Made by a program: the position numbers and the translations under genes
The notes under the pieces: generated by a model
Seen by the model: the letters and a program-made list of their open reading frames with translations, nothing else
Told to the model about the DNA's origin: nothing
Databases searched by the model: none
Origin: Acidobacteriota bacterium
Lineage (GTDB): Bacteria; Acidobacteriota; Terriglobia; Terriglobales; Acidobacteriaceae
Reading direction: 5' to 3'
DNA length: 64,000 bases
Assembly: GCA_018268915.1 (NCBI GenBank)
Contig: JAFDVQ010000005.1
Span: forward strand, 434,001 to 498,000
Part shown: positions 27,152 to 35,611 of the stretch, one piece after another
Layout: the number at the start of each line of letters is the position of its first letter
How positions within the stretch are numbered: the stretch's first letter is position 1

Positions 27152-27862
27152 ATGATTTTTTCCCTGCTGCTGATCGTCTGGATTGTAATTCTCGGAATTC
27201 CGACGGCTATCATCTGCCTGCCCTTGGCCTTCATCACCGGCAATGTCATTCCTCTCTATCGAGCATCAACGTTCATCGTAAGAACCGGGTACGTGCTTGC
27301 CCGTATCAACGTGCGAGTCGAGGGGCGTGAACTGATACCTCCGCATACCGCGTGTATCTTCATGGCCAATCATGTATCGAACCTGGACCCGCCGGCACTG
27401 CTGCCGAATATCCCCGGGCGGGCCTCCGCGTTTGTCAAAAAATCGTTGATCGGCATCCCCGTTTTCGGCCTGGGATTGAGGCTCGCGAAATTCATCCCAG
27501 TAGATCGATCAGGAGATCGCGACAGCGCCGTCGAGAGCGTAGCCGCAGCGCAACAGATTTTGTCTGAAGGAATTCACATCATGACCTTCGTTGAGGGAAC
27601 GCGATCCCCGGATGGGCGAATGCTGCCCTTCAAGAAGGGCCCGTTCTATCTGGCTAAAGAGACCGCCGCGCCCTGCGTTCCCGTATCGATTTGGGGAACC
27701 GAGACGATGATGGCCAAAGGCAGCGTGCGCATTCACCCAGGTACGGCGCATGTCGTCTTCCATCGTCCGCTGAACCCTGGCGATTTCGAGACACGCGAAG
27801 AGTTGATGACTGCTGTCCGCGCTGCAATCGCGTCTGGATTACCAGAGTGGATGAGGAACTGA
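27152..27862 (+). CDS. plsC: 1-acyl-sn-glycerol-3-phosphate acyltransferase (PlsC type)
   Basis: A 236-residue membrane-associated enzyme that makes phosphatidic acid from lysophosphatidic acid. It has one or two N-terminal hydrophobic segments, then ANHVSNLDPPAL (the NHx4D catalytic motif), FVKKSLIGIPVFGLGL, FVEGTRSPDGRMLPFKKG (EGTRS motif) and APCVPVSIWGTE. ATG at 27152, 16 bp after mpl, so it may be read through from the same operon. The convergent SPOR gene ends only 2 bp away. PlsC homologues also acylate other glycerolipids; specificity is not visible. Confidence 0.9.
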   Translation: MIFSLLLIVWIVILGIPTAIICLPLAFITGNVIPLYRASTFIVRTGYVLARINVRVEGRELIPPHTACIFMANHVSNLDPPALLPNIPGRASAFVKKSLIGIPVFGLGLRLAKFIPVDRSGDRDSAVESVAAAQQILSEGIHIMTFVEGTRSPDGRMLPFKKGPFYLAKETAAPCVPVSIWGTETMMAKGSVRIHPGTAHVVFHRPLNPGDFETREELMTAVRAAIASGLPEWMRN

Positions 27863-27864
27863 AG

Positions 27865-28476
27865 CTACTGCACGATGGCGTTGTAGCCGTCACTCAACAG
27901 CTTTTGCCGCATCGCATTTGCATCGTTGCGGCTGGTGAACGGGCCGGTTTGCACGTGAATGAGATTGTCACCTAGTTCGCGACGCTCAGTAACTGAGTAT
28001 CCGCGCTTGCGCAATGCACCCACAAGTACATCGGCATCCTCAGTGTGGGAGACCGCGGCAATCTGCACCATCCATCCCTGAACCTGAGAGGTGGCAGGCT
28101 GCACGCGAATTGGCACGTCAGATTGCGCGGTCGCCGGTTGTGACGACCCATCCTGTGAAATACCCGTGGAAGATTTCGTAGCATCTGTCCCGCTGACGGT
28201 CGCATCCGGCGATGACGGTGAAACTGCCTGCCGAGTCGCGCCCGGCTTTGTTCCGGTCTTAGCGGTCAAGGTTGCTGAATTCGAATTAGGAATGACAACA
28301 GCAGCATCCTGATTCGCGGAAGACCGATGGCCTACGGCATAGCCGAGAGCGAAGCAGACGATGCAGAGCAGAAGGAGACCGGCTCCGAGGCCGAGCACCA
28401 TCCCGATGCCAAGGGTTAGCTCAGTGTGATTGCTGCCTGCCGGTTCCAACTCTTCCCGGCTGAAATCTCGAATCAT
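27865..28476 (-). CDS. Membrane-anchored SPOR-domain protein
   Basis: A 203-residue protein with a short cytosolic N-terminus, one membrane segment (about residues 22-47, VLGLGAGLLLLCIVCFALGYAVG), a Ser/Thr/Pro-rich linker (50-125) and a C-terminal SPOR domain (about 130-203, WMVQIAAVSHTEDADVLVGALRKRGY). SPOR domains bind denuded septal glycan, so localisation to the division site is expected. ATG at 28476 with GAGGG upstream. It follows the slipin gene by 50 bp on the same strand. Its stop faces that of plsC with 2 bp between. Confidence 0.85.
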   Translation of the reverse strand: MIRDFSREELEPAGSNHTELTLGIGMVLGLGAGLLLLCIVCFALGYAVGHRSSANQDAAVVIPNSNSATLTAKTGTKPGATRQAVSPSSPDATVSGTDATKSSTGISQDGSSQPATAQSDVPIRVQPATSQVQGWMVQIAAVSHTEDADVLVGALRKRGYSVTERRELGDNLIHVQTGPFTSRNDANAMRQKLLSDGYNAIVQ

Positions 28477-28526
28477 GCAATGCCCTCGGATTCGCGCAGC
28501 GTTCGGCGAAGAAGTTTGACACTCGT

Positions 28527-29324
28527 TTATGCTGATTCGCCGACCTGGGGTTCCGCTGGCTTTGAACCTGCGCTGAGCTTGTTCAACATCGAGAGCAGTT
28601 CGACGGGCAGCGGGAAGACGATTGTCGTGTTCTTTTCAACACCGATCTCAGTGAGCGTCTGGAGGTAGCGGAGTTGCAGCGTGATCGGCTGTGTAGCCAA
28701 CAGTTGTGCAGCGTCCACCAGCTTTTGCGCAGCATCGAATTCGCCTTGAGAATGGAGGATTTTCGCGCGCGCTTCGCGGGCGGCTTCAGCCTGCTTGGCC
28801 ATTGCGCGGAGCATCTGCTCAGGCAGATCGACTTGCTTCACTTCCACGGAGATAACTTTGACGCCGAATGGCTCTGTGCGCTGATCGATGATGCTCTGGA
28901 TGCGAAGGTTGAGCTTGTCTCGGTGGCTCAGGACCTCGTCGAGTTCAACTTCGCCGAGCACTGAGCGGAGCGTGGTCTGCGAAAACTGTGATGTCTGGTA
29001 AACGTAGTTGGAAACTTTGATGGCGGCGGCGTTCGGGTCAACCACATAGAGCGTGACAACCGCGTTGACTTTGAGGGTGACGTTGTCGCGAGTGATAACG
29101 TCCTGCGCGGGGACTTCTAGAACTTCCTGGCGCAGCGAGATGCGTACCATCTGGTCGAACGGGCGAAAGACAAGGATGATTCCGGGACCTTTGGGTACTG
29201 GGAGTGCCCGGCCAAGTCTGAAGATCACGGCACGCTCATAGTCGCGGAGAATCTTGATGGAATTGATCAGGTACAGAACAATAATGGCGATCGCAATGAG
29301 AATCGGAACTGAAACCTCGGGCAT
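28527..29324 (-). CDS. Slipin/stomatin-like SPFH-domain membrane protein
   Basis: A 265-residue membrane protein with an N-terminal hairpin segment (VPILIAIAIIVLYLI), an SPFH domain (about 25-200; RDYERAVIFRLGR, PGIILVFRPFDQM, VLEVPAQDVITRDNVTLKVNAVV) and an Ala/Glu-rich coiled coil (QAEAAREARAKILHSQGE). Slipins form oligomeric membrane microdomains and pair with NfeD proteases, whose gene lies 25 bp upstream here. The partner protease can cut the slipin C-terminus in archaeal cases (family knowledge). The ATG at 29324 begins MPEVSVP. Confidence 0.93.
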   Translation of the reverse strand: MPEVSVPILIAIAIIVLYLINSIKILRDYERAVIFRLGRALPVPKGPGIILVFRPFDQMVRISLRQEVLEVPAQDVITRDNVTLKVNAVVTLYVVDPNAAAIKVSNYVYQTSQFSQTTLRSVLGEVELDEVLSHRDKLNLRIQSIIDQRTEPFGVKVISVEVKQVDLPEQMLRAMAKQAEAAREARAKILHSQGEFDAAQKLVDAAQLLATQPITLQLRYLQTLTEIGVEKNTTIVFPLPVELLSMLNKLSAGSKPAEPQVGESA

Positions 29325-29349
29325 GGCTTTCCCCCATTCAGGACGGATT

Positions 29350-30705
29350 TTACTCCTGCGCTAACTCAAGCGGCGGGCGTGGCTGTGAGGCTGACTCAAC
29401 TGGGGCAACCCGCAGCAGGTATTGCTCGTGGCCCACAACGCGGAGCTTTGTGCCTGCTGGAACCGGCGCGCTGGCCACGGCACGCCAGATTTCTCCTTCT
29501 ACCAGTACGTGCCCTTCCGGCAAGAGCGGCTCCATCGCGGAGGCCTCGCTGCCCACAAGGGCATCGGCGCCGAGTCTCGACTTCAGGCGCTTGGCTTTCA
29601 ATGCAAGATGTACAAGGAAGACTGTGATGGTACCGAAGCCGAGGCTGACACCCACGGCGACCCAGGGGTTAATACGTAGCTCAGGGATCGGAGCAGCGAC
29701 TAAGGTGAGCGTGCCGAAGGCGAGACAGAGGATGCCCGTGATAGCCAGCACTCCATGGCCGCCAAATTTCGCTTCGAGAAGCATCAATGCGAACGCGGCA
29801 AGGAGCAGCATGACAGCGGTGAAGCGGATCGGCAGAAGATCAAGCGCGAAGATGCCCAGCAGCACCATGAGGGTGCCTAACGCACCGGGGACGATAGTAC
29901 CGGGCGTATTGAATTCGAGATAGATGAGCAGAGCGCCTCCGACGAGCAGGAGGAGCGCGATGTTCGGATTCACGAGCCAGGTGAGGAGATTCTCGCGCAA
30001 GGTCGGCTGCACGAATTCGATGCGTGCGTTCTTCGTGTGAAGCACTTGCTTGCTTCCGTCCATGCGCGTGATCTGGCGGCCGTCAACAGCGTTGAGCAAT
30101 TCAGTGTCGCTGGGAGCAATCAGGTCAATGAGGTGTTGGCTGAGTGCTTCTTCCGCGGTGTACGACTTGGAGGAGGCCACAGCTGCGATCGCAGCTTCGG
30201 TATTTCGGTTACGCCGGGAGACATAGGAACGCATGAATGCTTCGGCGTCGTTCTCAATCTTCTGGCTTAGTGTCTCGTCTGGCTTGCTGCCCTCGAAAAC
30301 AACGTGCGCCGCTCCGGCATTAGTCCCGGGCGCCATGGCAGCAACGTCAGCAGCCTCAAGCAGGAAAAATCCAGCCGAGCCCGCCCGTGCTCCGGCCGGA
30401 GCTACATAAATGATGACAGGGATGCGGGAGCTGAGGATTGCTCCCGCCATGGAACGCATCGACGTGACAAGGCCGCCTGGGGTGTCAATCTGGACAAGAA
30501 GGGCCGCCGCATTGGTGGAGTTGGCTCGTGCAATGGCGCGATCGAGCATCGCGGCGCTCACTGGCTGAATGGTCTCATCGAGAATCAGCTTCTCGACTAT
30601 GGGTTGCTGTGATGTCGCTCTCGCCAAAGCGGTGAAAACAAAACCGATGAAAATCAGCAGGCTCGGAACTTTGTGGAACTTCAATCCACGCACTAGCTCT
30701 CGCAT
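29350..30705 (-). CDS. nfeD: NfeD-family membrane serine protease
   Basis: A 451-residue protein of the long NfeD type. It has a signal peptide (SLLIFIGFVFTALARA), a ClpP-like protease domain (about 35-235; VQIDTPGGLVTSMRSMAGAI, and the nucleophile serine in GARAGSAGFFL, S110), four or five membrane segments (about 240-365) and a C-terminal OB-fold NfeD domain (about 380-440). The catalytic lysine would lie near SKSYTAEEALSQHLID. It is directly upstream of the slipin gene, the classic pair. ATG with GGGGAG upstream. The TPR gene before it ends 20 bp away, so all three are probably co-transcribed. Confidence 0.9.
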   Translation of the reverse strand: MRELVRGLKFHKVPSLLIFIGFVFTALARATSQQPIVEKLILDETIQPVSAAMLDRAIARANSTNAAALLVQIDTPGGLVTSMRSMAGAILSSRIPVIIYVAPAGARAGSAGFFLLEAADVAAMAPGTNAGAAHVVFEGSKPDETLSQKIENDAEAFMRSYVSRRNRNTEAAIAAVASSKSYTAEEALSQHLIDLIAPSDTELLNAVDGRQITRMDGSKQVLHTKNARIEFVQPTLRENLLTWLVNPNIALLLLVGGALLIYLEFNTPGTIVPGALGTLMVLLGIFALDLLPIRFTAVMLLLAAFALMLLEAKFGGHGVLAITGILCLAFGTLTLVAAPIPELRINPWVAVGVSLGFGTITVFLVHLALKAKRLKSRLGADALVGSEASAMEPLLPEGHVLVEGEIWRAVASAPVPAGTKLRVVGHEQYLLRVAPVESASQPRPPLELAQE

Positions 30706-30725
30706 GGCTTTGCTCCCCCGGATCG

Positions 30726-32354
30726 TTACTGTCTCTTCCCTGTTCTCGCCGCGATCTCGCGGTTTAGTTCCTGAGCTGGTCGGCTGGCTGGATCGAGTTT
30801 TAAGGCCTCGTTGATTTCCCGGCTGGCATCGTCCATATGATTCTCAGCGATGTCGAGACGTGTCAGAACCAGATACGCATCGGCGGATGGCGTGATCTGA
30901 AGCGCCTCATTCGCTTCTTTACGGGCAGAGGCTGCATCGCCGGTTCGCTCCCTGACCGCTGCGAGCCCGGCGTGGGCCTCAGCAAGCTTTGAATCGTCCG
31001 CGACAGCGGACTGATAGAGCCGTTCAGCTTCAAGAAGCAGCCCGCGATTGAAATACTCTTTCGCGCGCCCGGCGAGCTTCAAGGCACGCGAGTGCGCAGG
31101 AAGGGCGGCCAGGCGCGTCGCCTCCATTGAGTCCATGACCTGCGCGGCTTGTTTGAACGCCCCAGCGTCGAATGTCCGGATAATGCGCTCGAGGGTTTCA
31201 GAATCACTTTCTGCGTCTGCTGAGGCAGGCGCTTTCCAAGCTGTCAGCAGCTTCTGCGCTTCCGTGTCATTGGGACGGAGCTTGAGCGTCTGAATTAGCT
31301 CATTGCTGGCGTTGACAGCGGAACCGTGGCGCTTGAGGCTGACGGCGAGATTGAAGTGGTAATCGGCTGCGTTGGGATCTGCAGCGGCAGCCTGCACGAA
31401 GAGGCCTGTTGCGTCCTTCCCCTGCCTGCTTACGGCCACTCCCTCGTTGTTGAGCACTTCAGCGAGCGGAAGCTCTCTCCCGACGGTTGCGAAGGCTTCC
31501 TGTGCCTGTGAGTATGCGCCGAAGTAAAGAAGGGAGAGGCCGCGATAGAAGCTGGCTTCAAGTTCATCCGGATCATTGGGGCCGAGATGCGCGAATGATG
31601 CGGCGGCTTCTTCATATTTCTGAGCATTAAAATCTTCGCGTCCCAGAGCCATCCAGGCGGGACCAAAATTGGGGCTAAGCTCGACTGACTTCTTGAGATG
31701 CCGAGCCCTTTCCTGCTGGTCTGGCTCGGAGATTCCGCGAATGTACTGCTCAAAAGCATCCAGGCGAAGATTGGCGCCAGCAGCAAGGAATGTTTCCTGC
31801 GCGACGCTGAACCCCGGATCCATGATGCGAGTCAAACGCCATGCCAGCGAATCGAAGATGGCGATGAGGTCCTTCATCTCCCCGCGCGCCATTACGGCGT
31901 CGCTCATGTGCAGATGGGGCACGTTGAGAACACGAGCTTCCGCAATGATTCCGGCTCCTTCGAGGCGATAGCTGCCGACGATGATGGAATCCACATCGAG
32001 AGTCTGGGCGAGCTTCAGAGCGCTTGCGCGAGACGGCTGAAACTGCTGCGGCAGGCCAAGATGGTCGAGCGCGTACATGCGATCAGGACGGCTCATCGGT
32101 GCGAATCCGGCTGAAGTGAAGCGTGCATCAACGATGGACGGGGCTGCCTCGCGGATCCATTCCAGATTCAGTTGGCCGGTTCCATTGTCGAAGGGAAGGA
32201 CTAGGAGGATGCGATTTCTGCCAGCGGTGGCGGCATCAGCCGGTCTCAGCTGTCCCCTGCATGGAGGGGCCTGTAACAGAGTCATGCCGACAATCAAAGC
32301 GAGGATTACGCGAGCCGGCCATAGAGCTGGTCGAAATGGGAAGATATGGGCCAC
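30726..32354 (-). CDS. Exported TolB/FlgO-like N-domain plus TPR protein
   Basis: A 542-residue protein. The GTG at 32354 has only a weak AGG upstream. A signal peptide (ALIVGMTLLQAPPCRG) is followed by a ~180-residue domain resembling the periplasmic TolB-N/FlgO-like fold (LLVLPFDNGTGQLNLEWIREA, VDSIIVGSYRLEGAGIIAEARVL), then about eight TPR units (RHLKKSVELSPNFGPAWMALG to DASREINEALKLDPASRP). Such proteins are scaffolds; no catalytic motif is seen. It lies between a GT39 gene (62 bp) and nfeD (20 bp), suggesting an envelope role. Confidence 0.78.
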   Translation of the reverse strand: MAHIFPFRPALWPARVILALIVGMTLLQAPPCRGQLRPADAATAGRNRILLVLPFDNGTGQLNLEWIREAAPSIVDARFTSAGFAPMSRPDRMYALDHLGLPQQFQPSRASALKLAQTLDVDSIIVGSYRLEGAGIIAEARVLNVPHLHMSDAVMARGEMKDLIAIFDSLAWRLTRIMDPGFSVAQETFLAAGANLRLDAFEQYIRGISEPDQQERARHLKKSVELSPNFGPAWMALGREDFNAQKYEEAAASFAHLGPNDPDELEASFYRGLSLLYFGAYSQAQEAFATVGRELPLAEVLNNEGVAVSRQGKDATGLFVQAAAADPNAADYHFNLAVSLKRHGSAVNASNELIQTLKLRPNDTEAQKLLTAWKAPASADAESDSETLERIIRTFDAGAFKQAAQVMDSMEATRLAALPAHSRALKLAGRAKEYFNRGLLLEAERLYQSAVADDSKLAEAHAGLAAVRERTGDAASARKEANEALQITPSADAYLVLTRLDIAENHMDDASREINEALKLDPASRPAQELNREIAARTGKRQ

Positions 32355-32416
32355 TACAGCCTGATTATAGGTGTTTCACTCATGCCTCGCAGCGATTCAA
32401 CCAGTCTGCCGAAGCA

Positions 32417-34036
32417 CTAACGTACAGGCTCAGGTACCTGCAGCCCAGCTTCAAATTGGCGGTTGAATCGAAGCAAAGCGATCCACTGATTGTGGTCGTC
32501 GCGCTTCCAGATCAGCGTCCCATGAAGCCGGAGCGCGATAGCCTCAGGAGGCATGTCGTGATGCAGTCCGAAATAACGCTGATCAAGCGCCTCGCTCTTC
32601 GGCCCCATGCTCAGGAGCCTCGTTGACGGATCGTACTTCGTTGAAAACACCAGCGCGGAAGAATACCCGCCGGAATCAGCAGATGCCCTCTCGATCTGTT
32701 CCGGAGTGAAGTTCTCGATTCGGTAAACCTGGTAAGGCGTCTTCACATAGCCGAGTTCCGGTTTGCTCAGCTCGTCGGTAACAGGCCATGCGGAAAGCAC
32801 AGTTGAGCCCGGGAACTGCTTATTGAGTTGCGCGATGCCCGACATATGCAGGCGGATGACCCTGGCATACTCCAGATTGTCCTCAGGCGCGAAGCGATAT
32901 GGCGGGTTGATGAATAATCCCGCGATAAACGCCCCGGCTGAAAGCACGGCGAAAGACGGCCAATACCGTACGCGTTGCGCGAAGGTGGACACCGCAACAA
33001 GAAGAACAAGCGGATATATCGGGAGCAAGTATCTGGTAAGCAGTGCTCCTCCCAGAACGCTGAAGAAAAGCGCGTTGACGAGTAGTACAAAGAAGATTCG
33101 CCAGAGCGCCGCCTTGCTGATGTGAGGCCTTTCCCTGCCATTCCTGTCGAGCCTCGGGTTCAGCATAAGCGCGGCAATTGTTAGCAACGCAGGAACAAAC
33201 ATGTTCATGTGCGCGGTGAGATGCATGAGCCTGTGGCCGAAAGCCGCGAGAAACCGGACAGGAGAGAAGTTCGCCCCAGCGTTGTATTTCAAAAACTCCG
33301 GATTACCGAACACAAACCCGGTCTTCGCGTAGTGCCAGCTGTACCATCCGATCAGCGGCAATGCGCAACTCATGAGCCACCCCGCCTCCTTCAACCGATT
33401 GATTCGGTCGGGCTCTCCCGAACGGAGCGCCTTCGCCGTGTCGAAGGCTGCGAGAGTGAACGGTATCGCAACTGCAGTCTCCTTCGAAAGAACAGCAGCG
33501 GTGAAGTAGATGGCAGCCAGCAATGGTCGCCTGTTGCCCTCAGGCAGTGAGTAAACAAGTCCCCACAGGCTGAACGTAGCGGCAAAGATGTCGGCCTGTG
33601 CAAGAGTGCTCTGCGCAAACCAGACCGGATAGATTGCCGTCAGCAGCACCGTCCAGAACGCAACCGCGCCAGACCCCGAAAGACGCTGTGCCAACCGCCA
33701 CACAGCGAGCAGTCCGAGTGAGGCAATGATGAGAACGGCTTCCCGCGTAACTTCAGGAAAGAAGCCCGAGAGCTTCCACCAGAGCGCGAGATAAAGGCTT
33801 GGCAGCGGCGGGTGCGCATTGGACAGGGTTGTGGTTGGGATCAGCGATCCGGTTCGGAAGAAATCCCATGCTGCAGGAATGTAGTACCCCGCCTCATCCC
33901 AGTAGTACGGCAGCCGAAGCAGAGTGAAGTGACTCGCATAGAGGGCCGCAAAGATGACAGGAAAGATCATCCACAGCGGAAACGGCGCATCCAGGCGCGG
34001 CTCCAAAATGTGTTTCAGAAGCGATCGTGTGGACAT
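32417..34036 (-). CDS. GT39-family polytopic glycosyltransferase
   Basis: A 539-residue membrane protein with about eleven hydrophobic segments. YYWDEAGYYIPAAWDFFRTG carries the conserved acidic pair of the first periplasmic loop of ArnT/PMT-like enzymes, and NAHPPLPSLYLALWWKL follows, as in GT39. The C-terminal 150 residues are soluble and periplasmic. It would transfer a sugar from a polyprenyl phosphate to a lipid or protein. The ATG at 34036 has AAGAGTGG upstream. It is the second GT39-like gene in this window (the other is at 21576), but their sequences diverge beyond the common plan. Confidence 0.82.
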   Translation of the reverse strand: MSTRSLLKHILEPRLDAPFPLWMIFPVIFAALYASHFTLLRLPYYWDEAGYYIPAAWDFFRTGSLIPTTTLSNAHPPLPSLYLALWWKLSGFFPEVTREAVLIIASLGLLAVWRLAQRLSGSGAVAFWTVLLTAIYPVWFAQSTLAQADIFAATFSLWGLVYSLPEGNRRPLLAAIYFTAAVLSKETAVAIPFTLAAFDTAKALRSGEPDRINRLKEAGWLMSCALPLIGWYSWHYAKTGFVFGNPEFLKYNAGANFSPVRFLAAFGHRLMHLTAHMNMFVPALLTIAALMLNPRLDRNGRERPHISKAALWRIFFVLLVNALFFSVLGGALLTRYLLPIYPLVLLVAVSTFAQRVRYWPSFAVLSAGAFIAGLFINPPYRFAPEDNLEYARVIRLHMSGIAQLNKQFPGSTVLSAWPVTDELSKPELGYVKTPYQVYRIENFTPEQIERASADSGGYSSALVFSTKYDPSTRLLSMGPKSEALDQRYFGLHHDMPPEAIALRLHGTLIWKRDDHNQWIALLRFNRQFEAGLQVPEPVR

Positions 34037-34105
34037 CCCACTCTTCTCAATCGGCCAATCATCAATTCACAAAAGCGGTTCTTCCAGAGCAGGTTCTGCC
34101 GGCGG

Positions 34106-34411
34106 CTAGTTGACCGAACCTTGGGGAAAGTTCACGTTCTGCGGCTCGAGATTCAGAGTGCCGAATGCCTGCTCATACTGCGAAAGGTTCTGCCCAAGAA
34201 CGTTCCAGAGAGCCTTGGCCTGTTGGGGACTGAGAAAGATGGCCTGGTGATTGCGGATTGTCACCTGATCGGGGCTGTCACTGGAGGCGAGGCCAAAGAC
34301 CAGCGAGAAATCCCAAACGCTCACGCGCACTTGTACGCTGTTGGCATAGGTCTCCCGGTAATCCGGCGTCTGGACGACATTCATCTGCGGCTGCTGCGGG
34401 GTAGGAGGCAT
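34106..34411 (-). CDS. DUF3467-domain small protein
   Basis: A 101-residue cytosolic protein matching DUF3467: YANSVQVRVSVWDFSLVFG, IRNHQAIFLSPQQAKALWNVL and NLSQYEQAFGTL are the conserved blocks. The function of this family is unknown. ATG at 34411, preceded by a short AT-containing leader. It lies 69 bp upstream of the GT39 gene on the same strand. Confidence 0.85.
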   Translation of the reverse strand: MPPTPQQPQMNVVQTPDYRETYANSVQVRVSVWDFSLVFGLASSDSPDQVTIRNHQAIFLSPQQAKALWNVLGQNLSQYEQAFGTLNLEPQNVNFPQGSVN

Positions 34412-34866
34412 AGTACCTACAGCTTACAAGGTTTGGATACAGGCGGATTTTCTCGACAGCGTGCCGCCCATGCGAAGTCATAGTTCAGTCCAGCTTCCGC
34501 GATATCCGAAGGGCGGCAGCTGAGTTCAGACAAACTTAACGTCGTGGAAATGAAACCCTCACAGTTCGGGCTGCACTATAGAGTCGCAGCCACCAATAAG
34601 CGCAGTGACTGACTCAGTTAACGGATGGTTCGTATGTCTGGATGTCCGTATTGTGTCGAAGGCAATGTTCCAGTTGAGGTTGTCGGCCTGTGGTTCCACC
34701 AGTTCAATGACCGCTGGCAATCGTGTCATCCCCACCTGAACAGCGACCTTAAAACCAGGGAAGCAACCGTCACTCTCCCACCAGACTCTTCGTTCGACAC
34801 CAGTGCAGAGGCTGCCTTTGCCTCGAAGTAGCAGCTGCAGCGAATCGTCTCGCTGTCGGATTCTCC
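34412..34866. other. Gap with no convincing gene
   Basis: About 455 bp between DUF3467 and the small protein at 34867. A 118-codon minus-strand frame (34559-34915) starts inside the neighbouring small gene in another frame, has no ribosome binding site and irregular composition. The plus strand offers only a 68-codon frame. I see no terminator or RNA. Confidence 0.45.
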
Positions 34867-35076
34867 TCACCTGATCACAGCCTTCAGGATCGCCCTGGAG
34901 AGCCACACAGTCCATAACCTTGGCCGTGATCCTGGCGAGGGTCTGCCAATGTCGTCACGAGCCAGCCGAACAGCAGCGATGATGGCCGCCGCAATCACCA
35001 CAGTGGAAGCAAACCTGTCCTCACTTCCCCGGCTCCGGTCTTGCTCCTCCCGGGAAATGGCTCTCTTCATTCGCAC
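34867..35076 (-). CDS. Small basic protein, possibly with compensating frameshifts
   Basis: A 69-residue frame starting at GTG 35076, with GGAGG ten bases upstream, just behind the zinc-ribbon gene. It reads MKRAISREEQDRSRGSEDRF, then a hydrophobic helix (ASTVVIAAAIIAAVRLARDD), then a tail ending SRAILKAVIR. Between RPSP and SRAIL the reading is odd (GSRPRLWTVWL); the neighbouring frame over the same bases gives ARITAKVMDCVAL, which continues the amphipathic pattern much better. That suggests two compensating single-base changes, real or from assembly. I believe similar small proteins occur in other Acidobacteriota, but this is from memory. Function unknown. Confidence 0.45.
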   Translation of the reverse strand: MRMKRAISREEQDRSRGSEDRFASTVVIAAAIIAAVRLARDDIGRPSPGSRPRLWTVWLSRAILKAVIR

Positions 35077-35077
35077 A

Positions 35078-35326
35078 TCACAGAGTCCTCCGCTCAGCCC
35101 GGACCGGCTTCCTCAGGAACAGCAGGTGCGACAGTCTGCCGCGGAAGATGTCGGGCGGAAGGTAGGCTCTGCGGCTCCCGCACAGCGGACAAACCGTCAC
35201 GATCCAGGTGTCGGGCATCGTTCTGACGGGGGCAGGAATGTTCTCTCCGCAACCCTTGCACTTCACCGTGTAATCGCAGACGCGGGAGTCGGGCAGGTTC
35301 CACACATGATCAGTATAGGCGAACAA
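35078..35326 (-). CDS. Small zinc-ribbon protein
   Basis: An 82-residue protein with two CxxC knuckles 25 residues apart (CKGCGENIPAPVR and TVCPLCGSRRAYLPPD), the pattern of a zinc ribbon, and a conserved-looking basic tail (DIFRGRLSHLLFLRKP). It could bind nucleic acid or a protein. The start is uncertain: TTG at 35326 or GTG at 35305, neither with a good ribosome binding site. Its stop codon overlaps the upstream region of the next small gene, so the two probably form an operon. Confidence 0.65.
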   Translation of the reverse strand: MFAYTDHVWNLPDSRVCDYTVKCKGCGENIPAPVRTMPDTWIVTVCPLCGSRRAYLPPDIFRGRLSHLLFLRKPVRAERRTL

Positions 35327-35375
35327 AAGGCGAAGATTTCTTCACAATTCGAATGGCGCAACGGGACGATCCAAG

Positions 35376-35412
35376 GAAAAAACGAAGGGCCAGCCATGTC
35401 GGCTGACCCTCG
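35376..35412 (-). terminator. Terminator downstream of tRNA-Leu
   Basis: On the minus strand GAGGGTCAGCC pairs with GGCTGGCCCTTC (one mismatch) over a 5-nt loop, followed by GTTTTTT (35382-35376). It ends the tRNA-Leu transcript. Confidence 0.85.
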
Positions 35413-35434
35413 CTGATCCTTCTGATTTCTACGT

Positions 35435-35518
35435 TGGTGCGGAAGAGGGGACTTGAACCCCTAAGCCTTTCGGCGCTAGCTCCTAAGGCTAGTGTGTTTG
35501 CCATTTCACCACTTCCGC
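35435..35518 (-). tRNA. tRNA-Leu (anticodon UAG)
   Basis: The minus strand reads a class II tRNA: acceptor GCGGAAG/CTTCCGC, D-arm with AAATGGCAAA, anticodon stem CTAGC/GCTAG around loop CTTAGGA (anticodon UAG, decoding CUA and wobble CUN), a long variable arm (GCCGAAAGGC), T-arm GGGGTTCAAGTCCCC, discriminator A and encoded CCA. Length 84 nt. Confidence 0.96.
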
Positions 35519-35611
35519 ACTCCCTCTATGATAATCGCGAATCCGCTTCACAGCACGACGGGTTCCGGGCGGGAACCAGCAGGGTGTTGCACGCCATGGA
35601 GCCCGGACTTC

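Noticed and set aside
34559..34915. 118-codon minus-strand frame
   Set aside because: Starts inside another small gene in a different frame without a ribosome binding site and has no recognisable domain.
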